Below are positions 12,001 through 25,500 of a stretch of DNA of 64,000 bases, piece after piece. The number at the start of each line of letters is the position of its first letter. Position 1 is the stretch's first letter. A program made the translations under genes and the position numbers. The stretch covers positions 62,001 to 126,000 of the forward strand of contig JASANC010002762.1 of NCBI GenBank assembly GCA_030248135.1, read 5' to 3'. This stretch comes from Theristus sp. LFF4_11. Lineage: Eukaryota; Nematoda; Chromadorea; Monhysterida; Xyalidae. The notes beneath the pieces are model-generated. The model saw only the letters and a list, made by a program, of their open reading frames with translations, searched no databases and was not told the origin of the DNA.

Positions 12001-15000
12001 TAGTTTAAAGACCAAAGTTCTAGTATGAAGACCGCGCAATTTGTGCATTGTAGATGCAGTGACAGAGACGCACACCAACAACATTAAAGTTACATGTGCT
12101 ACAGACAGAGTTTGCGTGTGTGCCACAGTAACAACGAATACGTGTGGCAAGAGAAGTGCACGCTCTTCAGACAAGGACTCTACATTGTTGAAAACTCACT
12201 GCATCACGACCGGAGCGACTACAGTCGATTGTGTGCGACCGCTGTATCCACTGTAAACGAAACACTTTGAGAAAATGCAACAAATGTGGCCATCCGTCAA
12301 CAAAGAACTACCAACCAACCAGGCGAATTGCAATACTTGAAGAGAATATAACAATTCCGATGACACGAATATGCGCATTCGAAATGAGTATTTTTGAATA
12401 AACATCAACAGCAACATTTTGCGAATTCATGCGGTCCCGCTGATTTGTGAACAAAATCAACAAAACAATTCTCCACATGCGATGGCATTCAATAAACGAA
12501 ATGGTGTAAAAACTGTCAAAAAACAATAACACGAGGCAAGCAAACTAGAAAGTGATCCAGCATAATCAACGAACGATCGATTGATTTAACCGATTGAATC
12601 CTCCCGGACCCTGCCGTCTTCGGTCGTAAAATCGTTTCAAGACCGAACACGGTAGGTTCCGTGGTGACCTAAGAATGTCGCGATCTCCACTCGTACGAGT
12701 GATAAAAACCATGGTTTTTGAATCGATTCGAAGCTCAGTGCAGTGCAGCGAAGAAAGTTCGAGAAGCGAACCAACGAAAAAAAAAACAGAACTCCAAATC
12801 TCTCCGGCCAACAGCCGACCTTGGTGATGCGCTTCGGGTGATCGGTGCCGGTCTCGAGGAACTCGACCTTTTGGTAGTTGTTGGGCGAGTTCAGCCAGCG
12901 AATTCGTTCGTGCTCACGGCGCAACGCCGCCAGCCGATTGGCGGCCTCCGCGTCCGACTCGTCGTACTCGCCGGTGCCGGTGGCTGCTGGCGGCGTCTCG
13001 ACGTCGAATCGCTGCTGGCTCGTCGACGCGAACATCACCGCTGACGATGGACGCATCGACGGCAGACGGTACACGTGCCCGCTGCGGAAACTCTGCACAA
13101 GGAAACGGTCGTTGTTGTTCAAGTCGCAAAGTTTCTGACGCTTTAGTTCTCAATAGAGGTTGCGGCAAGAATAAAAATAGAAAAAACTGTTTTTTTTATA
13201 TTTTGCGAAAAGAAACCGGTTTCTTTTCCGTGCCATCCCTAGCCAAGAAGAGCACGGCTACTTTTAAAACCACAATTTCCACGCACTGAAATTTGTGAAC
13301 CCCTAACAATACCCATGAAAACGCCCAAAATCACTGACGGCATTGTCGAGCACTCGCATCCACGCCTCCCACTCCAGCTCGCCCGTCTTCCAGTGCAGTT
13401 GTTGGCCGTCTTTGCCGGGACTCAGTTGGGCGCGTCGCGCACTCGCTGCAGCCTTCTTGAGCACCTGCTGATCAGGCACAACCAAATTGTCGAGACCCGC
13501 GCGTGCCGCTTGCACCTGGTGGTGGCGTGCAAACTTTGTGACATTTGATGAAAACTTTAGCGGCATTCATGAAGCAGTATTTAGTGACGCATAGTATGTT
13601 AAAACATAGCTACGCGGTCACTAAATACTGCTTCATGAATGCCCCATTAGATTGAAATTCACATTCACATTCGAAAGTCCTGGCCGAAGACCGGGCACTG
13701 ACATGCACGTTTTTGCGTTTTCCCACAACAATCAATGCCGCACACACACACCAATGTGCCTGAGCAGATTGATTGATGTCATCGATCTTATGAGGGAAAC
13801 AAAGTGCTCGGTCTTCAGACTAGCCCGTTAACTTTGGTCATGTCAGATCAGAATTGCACCAAAGTTGGTATAAAAAGGCAAAGTTATAACTTAAACAGTT
13901 GAATTCCCAAAAAAGGGTGAGAATAAGTAGTAGATTATATTGACACATGAGAAAACAACAACTGCGCCACCAAGACACAGACAAACTATTACAGTAGTGG
14001 ACTCAAAATTGCTGATAAATCTGACTTCACATATTGATATTCAACTGTCCCTGTGTATGAAAGAAACACACAAAATAAAACAATACAGCAAATGTCAAAA
14101 ATTGAAATAACTAACGGACGAACAATTGAAGCAGAATAAAAAACAAAAATCTTGTAAAAAAATCCATAAATGCGAACAGAAATCACCGCAATAAAAATGA
14201 AAAAGCCAATTGGCCTTGATTTGAGCTGAACCAAACCAAATTCGTTGTAAATCTCCGAAGTCACGTTTTCTGTGAGGCTCATCGAGAAACAGTGTTTTTT
14301 TTCAAAATCTTTTTGCGGTGATTTTTAAACTTGCCATGATTTTTGTATTTATCAAAAAATAGTCAGCACTATTAAATAAAGCACCTGTTGTTCGCAAGCG
14401 CTGATCAGGTTTCTTGCGTTGAACGTTGCTTCTTCAATCGTGTCACCGCACACTAAGAAACCGTCACCTCGAATCAATAACGCCTGAAGCAAGTGTGCTA
14501 ACGAAAGAATTCAGCTTCGACATGTCCCGATGAATCCATACGGAATTTCTGACCCCGAAAACCATTGAATTTCTAATTAAAACGTTAGCATTAAAACAAT
14601 CTGAAATAGCACCACCAATTTGAGTAGCCAGATATGAAGAGCGTGTGAAAAAAAAGAAAAAGGCCGTACTGGTTCTATGGCTTAACCGGGCTCAGGCTTG
14701 GACTTTCTGAAACACTTTTTGAATGAAATTTGACGGAGCAATTTACGTTGCCACACCACAAGAACACAGGCACTTCGAACAACCAGCAAATAATCCATGC
14801 AAAAAGGACAATTACTAACGCTGTAATCAGAAAACCAGACACATAACCGCAATTGCCAACTTTTGAAACCAATTAAAAACACCAATAAAAAAACTCGGCC
14901 TAGTTTTTAGAAACAAAGTATCAGCGCCTTGAGGTAAAACAGCAACTAAAGCACGAATTTTACAAAAATGCAGCGTTTTCACGTGTTCCAGTGAGTGATC

Positions 15001-18000
15001 CTGCGAATTGACAACGGCGTCAAAAACGAACGAATGAATAAATCATCGCTGAAAAATCAGAACCGAAAAGAAACAAAATAATAACCAAACAAGAAAACGT
15101 TACAACAACACCAACAAAGAGCAAAAATACAGAGCAGCTAATAAACCACAAAGTACAAACACCATAAAATTACAACGATTTGTATGACAAACCTAATAGT
15201 CAATCTAACAGCAGAGAAAAACTAAACAACCGAAAAAACCAAACAGTAAAAACCAAAAAAACACTTGGACTCACCTGTGTGTCGCAAGCAATCACCAGAT
15301 TCTGCGCTATTGAAAACGTTTCTGCTACTGTGGCGCCACAAATGAACGCACCCAACGGACGAGCTATCAGTATCTAGAAGTAAAAATAGTAAAACTGCAA
15401 CAACTTTCGAACCACCCAGGCACATTCATGACAAATCACAGACAACGAATACACGCAAAAAAGTCTATCCGTTGGAACAATCACTAAAAACCAATTCAAG
15501 TTCGCGCGCAAGCCAAACAATAAATACTCTCCAACAACACAAATTCAAATGGCACAGCTCCGATTGGCTGCGTTTTCGAGCGTACAACCAATCAGCGTGG
15601 CAGGTACACAAATAGCAAAAAATATTAACTGATGAAGATCATAAAAATTTAGCCAAATCTGCAATAGCTTCAAACAAACACGCAATAATAAATTCATGCT
15701 TTTTGCAAAGGAGTTTCATACATTTCGGTGGCCTAAAAGCATGAAAACATCAAAAGCTGCTCATGCAAACTTTGATTCGTTGTTATGAAAATCTGTTTGT
15801 CCTAGAATTGAGTGGTATGAGTTCTTTGGTTGAAGAACCTTCCCACCCCCCAGAATGTCGACTGCCAAGGAAAATGGTGAGTGCACGGAGTTCGGTTTCC
15901 CACCGAGTGGGTCTGTCTCTCTGTTTTCAACTGGCGGGACCATTCGAAAATTCAAAAAATCTACTGGCGGGACCACAAGCTCCTCAGATACATAATGTCG
16001 GACAGTTTCGCACAAAGTTGAAATCAAAATCATCGTCAAACTGAACTTGTACAAACCCCCACTCCGTGTGTGCGTGTCAAAAGCCAAAAGTGGGCGTTAA
16101 AGCAACCAGTCAAAAGTTATAATAAACTCCATAATAAATCAGCGCAACTCAGCCGTAAAACGGGCGCCTCCTCGACGTACCCTGTTCTCGTCGCCCAACG
16201 CGCTCACGATTGCTTCCTGCTCTTCAGAGTCCGTGAAAGCGCCGGAGAGCGTGTGATAGCTGACCGGACCAACCGCAAGCGCCTCCTGGCACATCGGCAG
16301 CAGGCCGCACTTCATTGAAGCCACCTGCAGTCATTGGTTGGATGTTTGGACAAAACGCAATAAATTTGCATGGTTGTTTCATGATAATGACAACTCCTGC
16401 TTGAATGACCTGGAAGGGAGGTCTAAAAACGCGTTTGGGTAGGGAAGGGTTATTTGCGGGAAATGCACACAGCATCTAGTGGTCACCGGCAAACATGGAC
16501 GCCCAGGTTGGAAGTGACCGGGAGAGCTGGACAGCAATGTTGCCTGATTGCGCAAGCAAGTGCCTCATGTAACGCACCGCATTGCCAGCAGCCGTGTGCA
16601 GGTGCATCACGCATCGTACGTCTGGGCGTGACCGGTGGATGCACGTGTGCAGCGGCAGTGTGGCGTCGCTGACACCCGACCTGAACACACGAATCAGGTT
16701 GATCGAAAACAGAAAAAAGTGTCCGTCGACGCACTCCGGAAGGCTCGGCTTGGTAAAAGTGCTCCACTGAACTGTATGACGAGACGAGTCTTTTTATTAT
16801 GTCGTCATGAAATTCTGATGGACTGGTTGTTGCATTATTCTGAACAATTGGAACGGTAAGCGTAAAAAGATTTTAAATGTATTGATCACACAGTATTTTC
16901 ATGTTTTTTTGGTGACTCCCAGCCGAGAGTCTTTCCACTAAGGCATGGAGGGTGGTCCAGAGTGCAGTTGTTTGGTGATTTGTCGCCCATTGTGCTTTCG
17001 AATGTGTCTAACTCACCTGGTTGATCCGGCATTTGTGACTGTTCCATCTAAATCGACCGTAGCTAAACTGGCAGCCGTGATTTCGTGGTACAACAGATTG
17101 AGCGGATTAACCAGCAGCACGTCGCTATCGGGCAGTCGCAGCTATAAGAACAGGCTCTGGTAAACTTTCACTGCTCAACATTATTCTTGGCCAAATTTTC
17201 TGTTTTTCAACATGTTGCACTTGGTTGCAGCAAAGTTCTTCAAATATACCAATCAAATCAAACAGCATTCTTGTGTGAATAGAGCAGAATTGAATTTCTT
17301 GAACAGCGTGAAGGAATCAAACGGCCGTTCGAATTACGGGTGGTTTAAAAATCGACAGCGTCTGTTTATGAACAGTTCGCCACCAATTGGACTGCAAACA
17401 ACAATGCGTTGCCTCACTCTCCCACTCACCGTAATATGATTATGAATATTTTGTGACCACTGAAATAAGTCCACCAGACGATAAAGTGATGCTAATTTAT
17501 TTCTCGCAATCTTCTCCGTTTTGCTGACGGTGTCATTGCCGCGCATGTCGGCAATCGGTGTGACGCTTCTTGAACCTGCACAAATGAGAAAAACACTCTT
17601 TCAAAAATTGATTCATTGGTACAAATTCACATTTTGACGGAATCACGCTGAAACATGAACGCCAGAAACAGAGCCTCAAAAATCACATTCTTTCTCGTTG
17701 GTTTCCTAAGTTAGCACGAGTCCTTCTCCTTGAAGCTGCGGCAGATTACTGAACGCGTGCCTTTTTGACTAAATGTTGCGCAATAACAAACAAACACAAT
17801 GGCTGGCAAATGGGATGTGCGCCTGTGCGTTTGTTTGTCTGTCTGAGCTTGTCTCGATTTACATTGAACACTTGTCATCGAAAGTGCAACAGTGGTCAAG
17901 GACTCGAAACACACATGGGTGACACTTTTTACATTTTTTTGTCGTCCAAATCAGACATTTTTCACAAATCACAAACATCGACTGACTAATTCCGTGCAAA

Positions 18001-18644
18001 TGCGCGGCGGCGATTTGACCGCGCGGCGAGATGATGTCGGAAAGTTTCACAAGATAATCGGACGATCCGGCAGTGGGGTCGTTCGGGTTGTTGGCCGTCG
18101 TGGCGCCGTCCTTGCCGTCGTGCACGACCACTTTCTCCAACTGAGCGCGAAACGAGTCGCCGAGAATCTGGTGCACCCGTTTGCGGCGTTCCATCTCGTT
18201 CAGATCCTCCTAGACGCAAGAAACGACACGTTTGTTTGGCAAACTTGTTGAAAAACAGAATTATTGGTGGTTTCCACGTCTGAATTCATGTGTGCGAACT
18301 ATTCTCTCATTGAGCGGTTCGATCTGATCTCAGTTCAGTGCTTCGTATTGATTCGCCATTTTGAGACAGTACACACACGTGCGCGGTCTCAGTGTAGTGC
18401 TCTATCCAGTCGAACCAGGCATAATCGCCGCTCGAACGAACACCGTGACAAAAAAAAGCAACCGACACGAATCGATGCAAGCAAACATTTCACACCAGTC
18501 GCAGCAGACCTTTATCACAGCGGGGCGTTGCAGGTCACGAATGTACTCCGGATCCTCCGGGTCGAATCGAAACGGCCTGTTCTCATCGACACCGCCGCCG
18601 CCTCCCTCTCCGTTGCTCGTCACGGGTCCATTTTTGACAGGCAT
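5929..18644 (-). CDS. ADD1: Adducin, complete coding sequence in 15 exons
   Basis: Minus-strand exons in order: 18510-18644, 17987-18209, 17430-17575, 17017-17141, 16578-16680, 16181-16324, 14385-14483, 13339-13515, 12820-13092, 11283-11609, 10632-10830, 9716-9943, 7333-7419, 6652-6725, 5929-6000. Every junction is phase-consistent and the total is about 803 residues (vertebrate adducins roughly 660-740). Adducin caps and bundles actin and recruits spectrin at the membrane skeleton. Visible landmarks: [16 protein letters not shown]; the aldolase-II-like head with [54 protein letters not shown] and [13 protein letters not shown]; the neck with [12 protein letters not shown] and ERIRWLNS; the tail with [20 protein letters not shown] and [18 protein letters not shown]; and the basic terminal exon [18 protein letters not shown], which corresponds to the MARCKS-like domain. 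The start Met at 18644 was chosen because no upstream ATG is in frame. The 10632 and 9943 boundaries and exons 12-14 rest on phase and composition. ADD1/2/3 paralogy cannot be resolved. Confidence 0.93.
6391..6480. repeat. Foldback hairpin repeat, family F, copy 4
   Basis: GGTGTTGCA at the left end and TGCAAAACACC at the right are inverted. The inner arms are ACAAACACGCACACTGGC and GCCAGTGTGTTTGTGTGAC. It lies in the last adducin intron. Confidence 0.7.
6831..6917. repeat. Foldback hairpin repeat, family F, copy 5 (degenerate)
   Basis: CACAAACAAACACACCAGC and GTGTGTTTGTCTGCGTGTGG face each other around a loop with GCACCGGTGC. It lies in an adducin intron. Confidence 0.5.
7420..9715. other. 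Adducin intron 12
   Basis: About 2.3 kb without a convincing exon. It contains several isolated CCAATCAG / CTGATTGG motifs (near 7692, 7991, 8063 and 9421) and an A-rich stretch near 8600-9000. Both strands have short open frames but none resembles a known family. Confidence 0.5.
11167..11255. repeat. 84-bp foldback element, family P, copy 1
   Basis: GAAGCGGCATTCATGA at the left and TCATGAATGCCGCTTC at the right are inverted complements, with CTAGTGACGCG and TGTCACTAAAC inside. It lies 27 bases downstream (minus strand) of the adducin exon ending at 11283. Confidence 0.75.
11840..11876 (-). repeat. Fragment of CAA-tailed SINE
   Basis: The reverse complement of this interval (GGTTAGCCCTGGCTAAAAAC) matches the body of the SINE at 36287-36484. 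It is a truncated copy within an adducin intron. Confidence 0.45.
13561..13643. repeat. 84-bp foldback element, family P, copy 2
   Basis: GGCATTCATGAAGCAGTATT and AATACTGCTTCATGAATGCC form near-perfect arms with the core GTTAAAACATAGCTACGC. It lies in an adducin intron, 45 bases upstream (minus strand) of the exon at 13339-13515. Confidence 0.8.
14484..16180. other. Adducin intron 6
   Basis: No exon was recognised. It holds a pair of inverted CCGATTGGCTGCG / CAACCAATCAGCG motifs at 15560-15600 (a remnant of the CCAATCAGC repeat) and two direct copies of ACTGGCGGGACCA near 15930 and 15961. Confidence 0.5.
17774..17848. repeat. Foldback hairpin repeat, family F, copy 6
   Basis: The arms include AACAAACAAACACAATGGCTGG and GCGTTTGTTTGTCTGTC around a unique loop. 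It lies in adducin intron 2. Confidence 0.5.
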
Positions 18645-19319
18645 TGCGTTTGTCCGCTTGTTGTTCTCCCTTGTCAACCCGGCTGACAAGAGTCCTTTGA
18701 ATCGGCGTTCAAATGTTCAGAAAGTGAGTGTTATTCACCTCACCACACCCGCCCGGCGAGCAGAGCAGAAACTTGAATAGAACCTCTGTATTTGAATCAG
18801 TTCATTGAGTATTTTGTCGTCGCAAGAGCTGCAACACATCCGTGCTGCTGCCGATTGGAAATAATAGTTCAATAGTAGAGTCGTCGTAACAATCGGTTGC
18901 TTCGAATATTGCAGGTAGGTGACGCAATCAATATCAGTAGATGCACTTCAAACGGAGCGAGGCATTGAAGATAAACACGTCTTCTATAATCCAATGTGCT
19001 CCCGTCACCTGAGAATAAACGGCAAGGTTTATTTATACCGAGTTTGTCTGTGAATGTTTGTTGAGATCAAAGAATTTCGCAGTTCGATTGGTGCAGTGCA
19101 GTCGACTTTGTCGGTTTTAGTGGCTGATTTGTTGCTGTGCTGAGTTAATAGAGAGGTAACCTTATTTTGGGATTTTCGTTTTTCACCTCAGTCTGAAGAA
19201 CAGTCTCAGTCTAGCTGTGCGTGTGTGTGCCGCGCAAACAAACAACAAATAAGCCAGCAACCAACAAGGACGACCGTGTGCGTTCAGTTCAGTTCTCAGA
19301 GACGCAAAATTGCACTCCG

Positions 19320-19504
19320 ATGTTGCTGTCACTCGTTACTGTTGTTGTTGTTGTTTGTTGCTCAGGTTTGTTGACGACGTCCAACGCCGAGATCACATTG
19401 TGCGCAGTGTATCAGCAAAAAGGAATGAATAATAAGACACTGCACACCGCAAGAGATGTGCTAAATCGAACATTGGTTTTTAGTTCGGCCGAACATTATT
19501 TCAA
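19320..19504 (+). CDS. Putative first exon of a secreted or membrane protein
   Basis: The ATG at 19320 opens a hydrophobic stretch (LLSLVTVVVVVCCSGLL) typical of a signal peptide, with a likely cleavage after a small-residue segment. About 40 polar residues with NKT and NRT glycosylation sequons follow. The frame stops at once after AA|GTAACA, a plausible phase-2 donor at 19505. It is divergently oriented to adducin, whose 5' end lies about 0.7 kb away. I could not find the following exons, and the family is not recognised. It could also be a chance open frame. Confidence 0.35.
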
Positions 19505-22500
19505 GTAACAAACAGAGTGAAAAGAACGCTGAGAAATTTCTGCTCATCTGCTCGTATATCATGTTAGCCACAACAATACAGCCGTGTGCTGGTTGTACCA
19601 TCAGCGTTTTTGTGCCGCAAAAACGGACACCCACTGGTGAAGTGGATAAATTTAGTGGTTGTGTTGTGTGTGAAATAAAACTGAACACATATCGCGGTTT
19701 GCTTCTTTCTTACACGGGAGGAACAAGCTGATTCTACGGGCATACGAGAAAAGAAATGCAATACAGGAACCAACAAAACAAACGAGCCAATGGAACAACA
19801 ACCAACAACAACAACAGCCACAAACTACTCGAACCCGAACTGGCAGCAGAACAGATGGCAACAGAAACAGCAAACCCATCGACTGAGAATGCGCCAAACG
19901 GTGCCACAAGAGGCAGACGAAAACGCAAAATGGCTAACGTTAAGCGCAAAAACGAGCAAACAGCAACATGAGAAGAAGAGCAGAGCATCCCCTTGTTGCC
20001 ATTATGGCCACTTGAAACGACGTTCTTTTCAGAGCATCATTGTGCGTATGCGACGCGAACCAAAACAAAACGCGCAGATGAAATGAATAACAAAACCGGA
20101 GAATGCGTGTCCACAGACTCAATCATCATCAAAATTTTTCCGCCGAAATGACGGCGGAAATTTGTATGTTTTCCTTTGTGTGTATATGATGATCAGCAGT
20201 GAAATTAACCGCAGTTTGATTGCTACCAAATAGAAATACACGCAATAATTCTACTGCCAAACTGCGCAATCATTCAGTACAGGGTGTGCACGTTGCAGAA
20301 AAGCGCACATGTCGTCAGCCGCTGAGCACCGCCACCATCTGAGTGATGTTTCTCCAGTTTCCAATGAAACGCGCTTCACGTCAAGGTATGGCCTATTTTT
20401 TTAAACGTGTCCCACTGAAATGACGTCATGTGCCACAAAACATGCGCTTGTCGTTCACAGCAAACCAGACTTTCCGTTTAGCCGATTTCTTCCCGCAAAC
20501 AAATGGTGAATGTCGAATCAGTCACACCAAACTGACATTTTAGTGCCTGTACTTTGACAAACGGACGTTTTTAAATAAAATGACGTTACGTTAGTCCGGA
20601 CACGTTTGAATAAATCCACAATACAACAAGAAGCATCGCTTGACGTCTGCAAACGCGTGCTGCAGGAAACAAGCTTTTGAACGAAAAATCTCGCAACTTT
20701 TCGTCTACCCTGTCTGCCGGGTGTCACTCAGCTGAGGGCACCCGCACCCGGTCCCGGTGGCGGTCACACTCACACGCAATGGACATAAATTTCCGTTGAC
20801 CATATGGCGCGCGATCGTTTGTCCTGCATCGCATGAACTCATCATTTTGCACGTGCACCCGCCGAGATTTATCGATTTGATTCAATTTTTGATAAAGCTG
20901 TCAAATTTCAATAATTGACGGCTGCCACTTGCAGCGACAGTGACGAGCGTGCGACCCAGCATCTAAAGGCGCATTCATGAAACAGTATCTAGTGACGCGT
21001 AGCTGTGTTAAAACATAGCTACGCGATCACTAAATACTGCTTCATGAATGCCCCAACTAACCATGTTGCGACTGTGACTGCATGGATGACTAAAAATTTT
21101 GTTGAAATGCAGCTTTATTCAATTCAAAGTGGCTTTTCAGCGTCAGACTGCTTTCTACCTTTGGTCACATACGTCTACACGGGCCACAGGCATGACATAA
21201 TGTTGAATATGGGGACTACATTCTGCGGCTAAAAGCACTGAATGCGATTATTTCACTCTTGACAGGAATCGTGAACAGGCACATTGACACTAAATACACA
21301 CTGCACCGCGCCAAGCATAATAACATCTTATCGGATTTTGAAAAATTTTCAAACCAGACATATTGTGAAAATGTTGTACAGGCGTGAAATATCAACTAGG
21401 TGTGCGTGTATGGTGCTGCAGAGCTCGCCACAGCAGGTGGGCTAGAAAGCAAGAGAAAGAAAACCAAGTGAGAATAAGCAAGCAGATACATGTCGGCGCA
21501 GAGAGACACAGCACAACAACAACATAAACCAGACCAGCGCAAAACCATTGACCAACGAGACGTAAAAAGTTCGCGTTTTGAAATATTGCTGGCTGGTATT
21601 GGCTGGAGAAGAGTGTATGGCCCGATTGAAACTTTTCAAACCGCAACTACACACGAGAGCACCCACAAGGTTGGCCTGAAGCACACAGCATGCGCACACA
21701 ACAACAAACACAACAACAAACACAACAACAAACACAACGACGGCAACAGTGCTACGAGCGAGCCGTTGTCAATCGGGACGAAAAAACACAGCATTATGGT
21801 GCACATACAGGAAGGCCGTTGAAACGTATTTTGGCGTCTAAATATGACAGAGGTGAGCTTATCACACGACTGAGAGAACAAGAACAGTGTGTACGCTTGT
21901 TCGTCGTTTTCTCTTGTGTATAACGTGAAGAGAAAAACATGAAGAAAGTTTCAAAACTGAAAACTTGTGTGCGAGATGAGCGCAAGTACAGATACACGAC
22001 AGAAATGGAAAGTTTTTCACGGACACCAACGCGCAACAGCACTTTGTATCACTACAAAAATTCCAAAAAAACGCAATAAAAACGAAACACAACGCTGAAA
22101 CAGACATGCTGTATGCCGAGTATGGACGCACATAGACAAGCGAAAAAAAGTTTATGTCCTCCAAAAAAATTTGCGCGTAGCTTTCGTTCGTGTGTATTTT
22201 TTCCCGCTCGACAAGTATTAAACCGAAAAAAAACGCAATTTTGTACATACAGCACATTCACCTCCGGTAAATCGTTTTTATGGTGCCCGGATATGTGCAA
22301 AATTAATGCAAATTTATTTCCGAATGGAGTGGGTTGGTTGGAATGGCATTCAGCAGGTTTGACCATGATCATGAATGTGGCGTTAAGTTGTAACCTTAAC
22401 CCATCATACATTATTGGCGACGGCTAATCGATCAATATGTGCCAATGTGCTGCTTGGGGTGGCAGTATCGTTTGCAAATTACTGCGAATAACACACTGAA

Positions 22501-25500
22501 ATCGATCAGGAAAAAATTTATCCCATGAGAAAAAGTTAAAAAAAAACACATTCGATTTCGCCAGCGTGGCGTAGCTCATCAGGAACAACTAAAACCCCCG
22601 GATTCAATCACGCCAAAATTAGAAACGGAATGACAGCGATGCAGTGGAAAGCAAAAGAACAGGACATGCGACGAAAAAAAATAGTTGCAGAGTCAGCAGC
22701 GACGGCAGCAGCAGAGCGATGAGCAACTGAGAAAAAAAAGTATGATTGAAAAGACGAGACGGGACGGGTGGACCTTTAACGTGCGGTCGTCAGTCGTTAG
22801 TTTTTTTTCGCTGAGCCCGGTCATGATAATAAAATTGAGAAGACGAAAAAATGGACGAAATGAAAACGAGTCAGTGGTCCGTCCGTTATGGGATGGTGAA
22901 ATTGAGTTTCGAACGGCACCGAATCGAACACACACACAGACACACGCATATGATGACACAACAGACAGCACTGGAATTGACTATGAAACCAAACCAAAAA
23001 AACCAGTGGTAATAGAACTGAAAACTGTGGATTGAGCGAGTTTGCGACTGTTCGTTGTGCTTGAAACGAAAACAGATGCAAGAAAGCGATCCAGTGCGGC
23101 AGACGAACAAGCAAACTGTTCGTAATTGTCTGAAAACGCTGTCGTCTCGCTCAAGCACATGAGACGCAAACTGTCTTGTTCAACCGGCTCACTGCGGCGA
23201 CGACGACGGCAACCGCTGAATAAAAATTGAGAAAAACTGACAGAACAAGATGTTGGCCAGGTTGGTCAGCTAATTTTGGCAAATGAAATACGGGCAACGG
23301 TAAATCTTGGTTTACATTTTATTTTGGTGAACATCTTCGTCAGTCTTTTTTCTCCGCGGAACAAAATGCAGTTCAGAGTGAGCGCTTGCCATAAAATTTC
23401 CAATAAATTTGCTGTGTGCGTCAATAAACGCCAGCGTTCATTTATACATGCACCCATAGAGCGACTGACACGGTTGTCGCTGCGACAAATCGCTGGAACA
23501 CGTGAATGGGCGTTTTATGACGTTGTTGCGCGTTATGGCTCATATTACCAGTGCACAACGACACACACACACACACTCGGTTTGTTTTGTCATGCAAATC
23601 GACGTCGATTTGTTGTAACGCGATAAGTCCCCTGTCCGGCGACGATTCAAATGTTTTTTTTTCAAAATTCAACGTGCAATGTTTTTCCACAGCTGTTTTG
23701 TGGGGCAATCTCATGCGACAACAATGCGCAAACGTTCTGATTGGAACGTTCTGAAAAGCAAACAACAGCATGGTTTGAGTCAGGAAAAAACGGTACACTT
23801 CGCGATGCCACAAATCGACGTCAAAATGCGCGACACGCAATCAGTGCTGCATTGGAGAATGTACACAGTGAAGAAGTGACAGTGACACAATACACAAGCG
23901 CGACATTCGAACGACACCGCTGAAGCAGCAGCATTCCGGCCCGTTCGTCTTTGTCCTGTCATCGTCATCGTGTTCCCAAGCTTGCATCGCACGGCTGCGC
24001 AGTGGTGCCTCCAAAGGCACGCTGTTTGTCCAATAAAAACGCTCTGCTTGGAGTTCTGTACGATGTGGATAAAGCAAGCAAACATTTCATTCAAGCAATT
24101 GAAAGCCAAAAGAAACCAGGAATTGCATGACATAGTTATAGTTTTGTCGATCTTGGGCAGAGCATAATGCGTCCCGGGGAACCAAAATCGCGTTTTGCAC
24201 AGAGGACACGCAAACTGTGTAGGTCTGGCATATCCAAAAATGAATCATAAAAACTCATGTGTACCAAGTACATGCCAATCAACGACAAACGACACTTGTG
24301 GCTCCCGGGATCGCAGGGTTGAACAACGCGGTCAAAAGTGCGGTGGTTGTACAAAATGAAACATAACGGAGCGAGTGAAGGAAGAGTGGAAAGAGATGGA
24401 CCACAGTGGGCCAATTTGGGAAATGCGACAAACCAAACAAAACCATTTATTACTGGAGCAGACGAGTCGTACGTGGACATGGACAGTGAGCCGGCTGCGA
24501 AAGCCGAGAAGTGCAACTTGAAACACAAGAGAGACGCAGGAAAAACCGAACAAGAACAAAAACCGCAATGCACCAAACGGTGTCCGGTTCACTTCAGCTG
24601 GAGGAGAAATTGAGCAAAAACGAACGAAACGAGCCAAACGGGCAAACTGTACCAAAACCGAGAAACGAAAAATGAAAACATGTGTGCCGTGCATGCGTGT
24701 GTGTGTCGGATGTTTGGAAACCAAGTGGGGATTGTCATTGCACACGGACGCTCACACGGTGCGATGCAAGCACACTTTTAGAGCGTACATTGGAGTATTG
24801 GAGTTGCGCGGCCAATTGGGACGGTCCAACATGCAAAAAGCTCTGAACTGCCCGGCCAGCAAGGAGCATGAGCAGACAGAAGAGGGCGCGAGCACTTGGT
24901 GGCGCCGAGTGAAGGCACAGCGGCAGGTTGGCGGTGCAGTCTTGACTGGTTCGGTGGCTAGTGTGGGTTCACTCATTCATTGTGATACGCACGACACTGG
25001 TGGCGTACGCTGCTTGCACGTGTGACACAACAGCCAACCGCACATGCATCGTTCGCCACACTGTTGTGTATCGTTTGTTCAGTGTTCTCTCGATGCGACC
25101 AATATGGCAGAGAGCGCTAAACGTAAAAATGCGCTGCCTGCCAGCCAGCAAGCGACATGAGAGCGACAGACAGACAACTATGCGCGGCGAGTTTTAACCG
25201 CACATATGGAGCTCGCAGCAACACATTGAACACAATGAAAGAGGCGTGTATGTCTCGTGTGCCGTGTTGGAACATCGATCCGGGTCCGGCTTGTGTTTCG
25301 TTCGGTTTTGGTTTTGGTTTTGGCTCGGAACCTGCAAGCAAGCGCGACTGCAGAAGACTGAAAACGCACAAAAACACTGATGCGGAAATGCGAAAAGTGA
25401 TACACGTGCATGTGCATATTACGCAACTCTAGGAACACGAGCGGGACAAGTCGTACATAACGGTAATAGACTGATGTGAGCGCGGTTGTGGTTGACATAC

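Noticed and set aside
22685..23035. 116-codon basic hydrophilic frame
   Set aside because: No homology recognised, no splice or promoter context; a comparable minus-strand frame overlaps it.
24338..25025. Two long plus-strand frames of 91 and 117 codons
   Set aside because: Similar-length frames lie on the opposite strand; composition gives few stops here. No family recognised.
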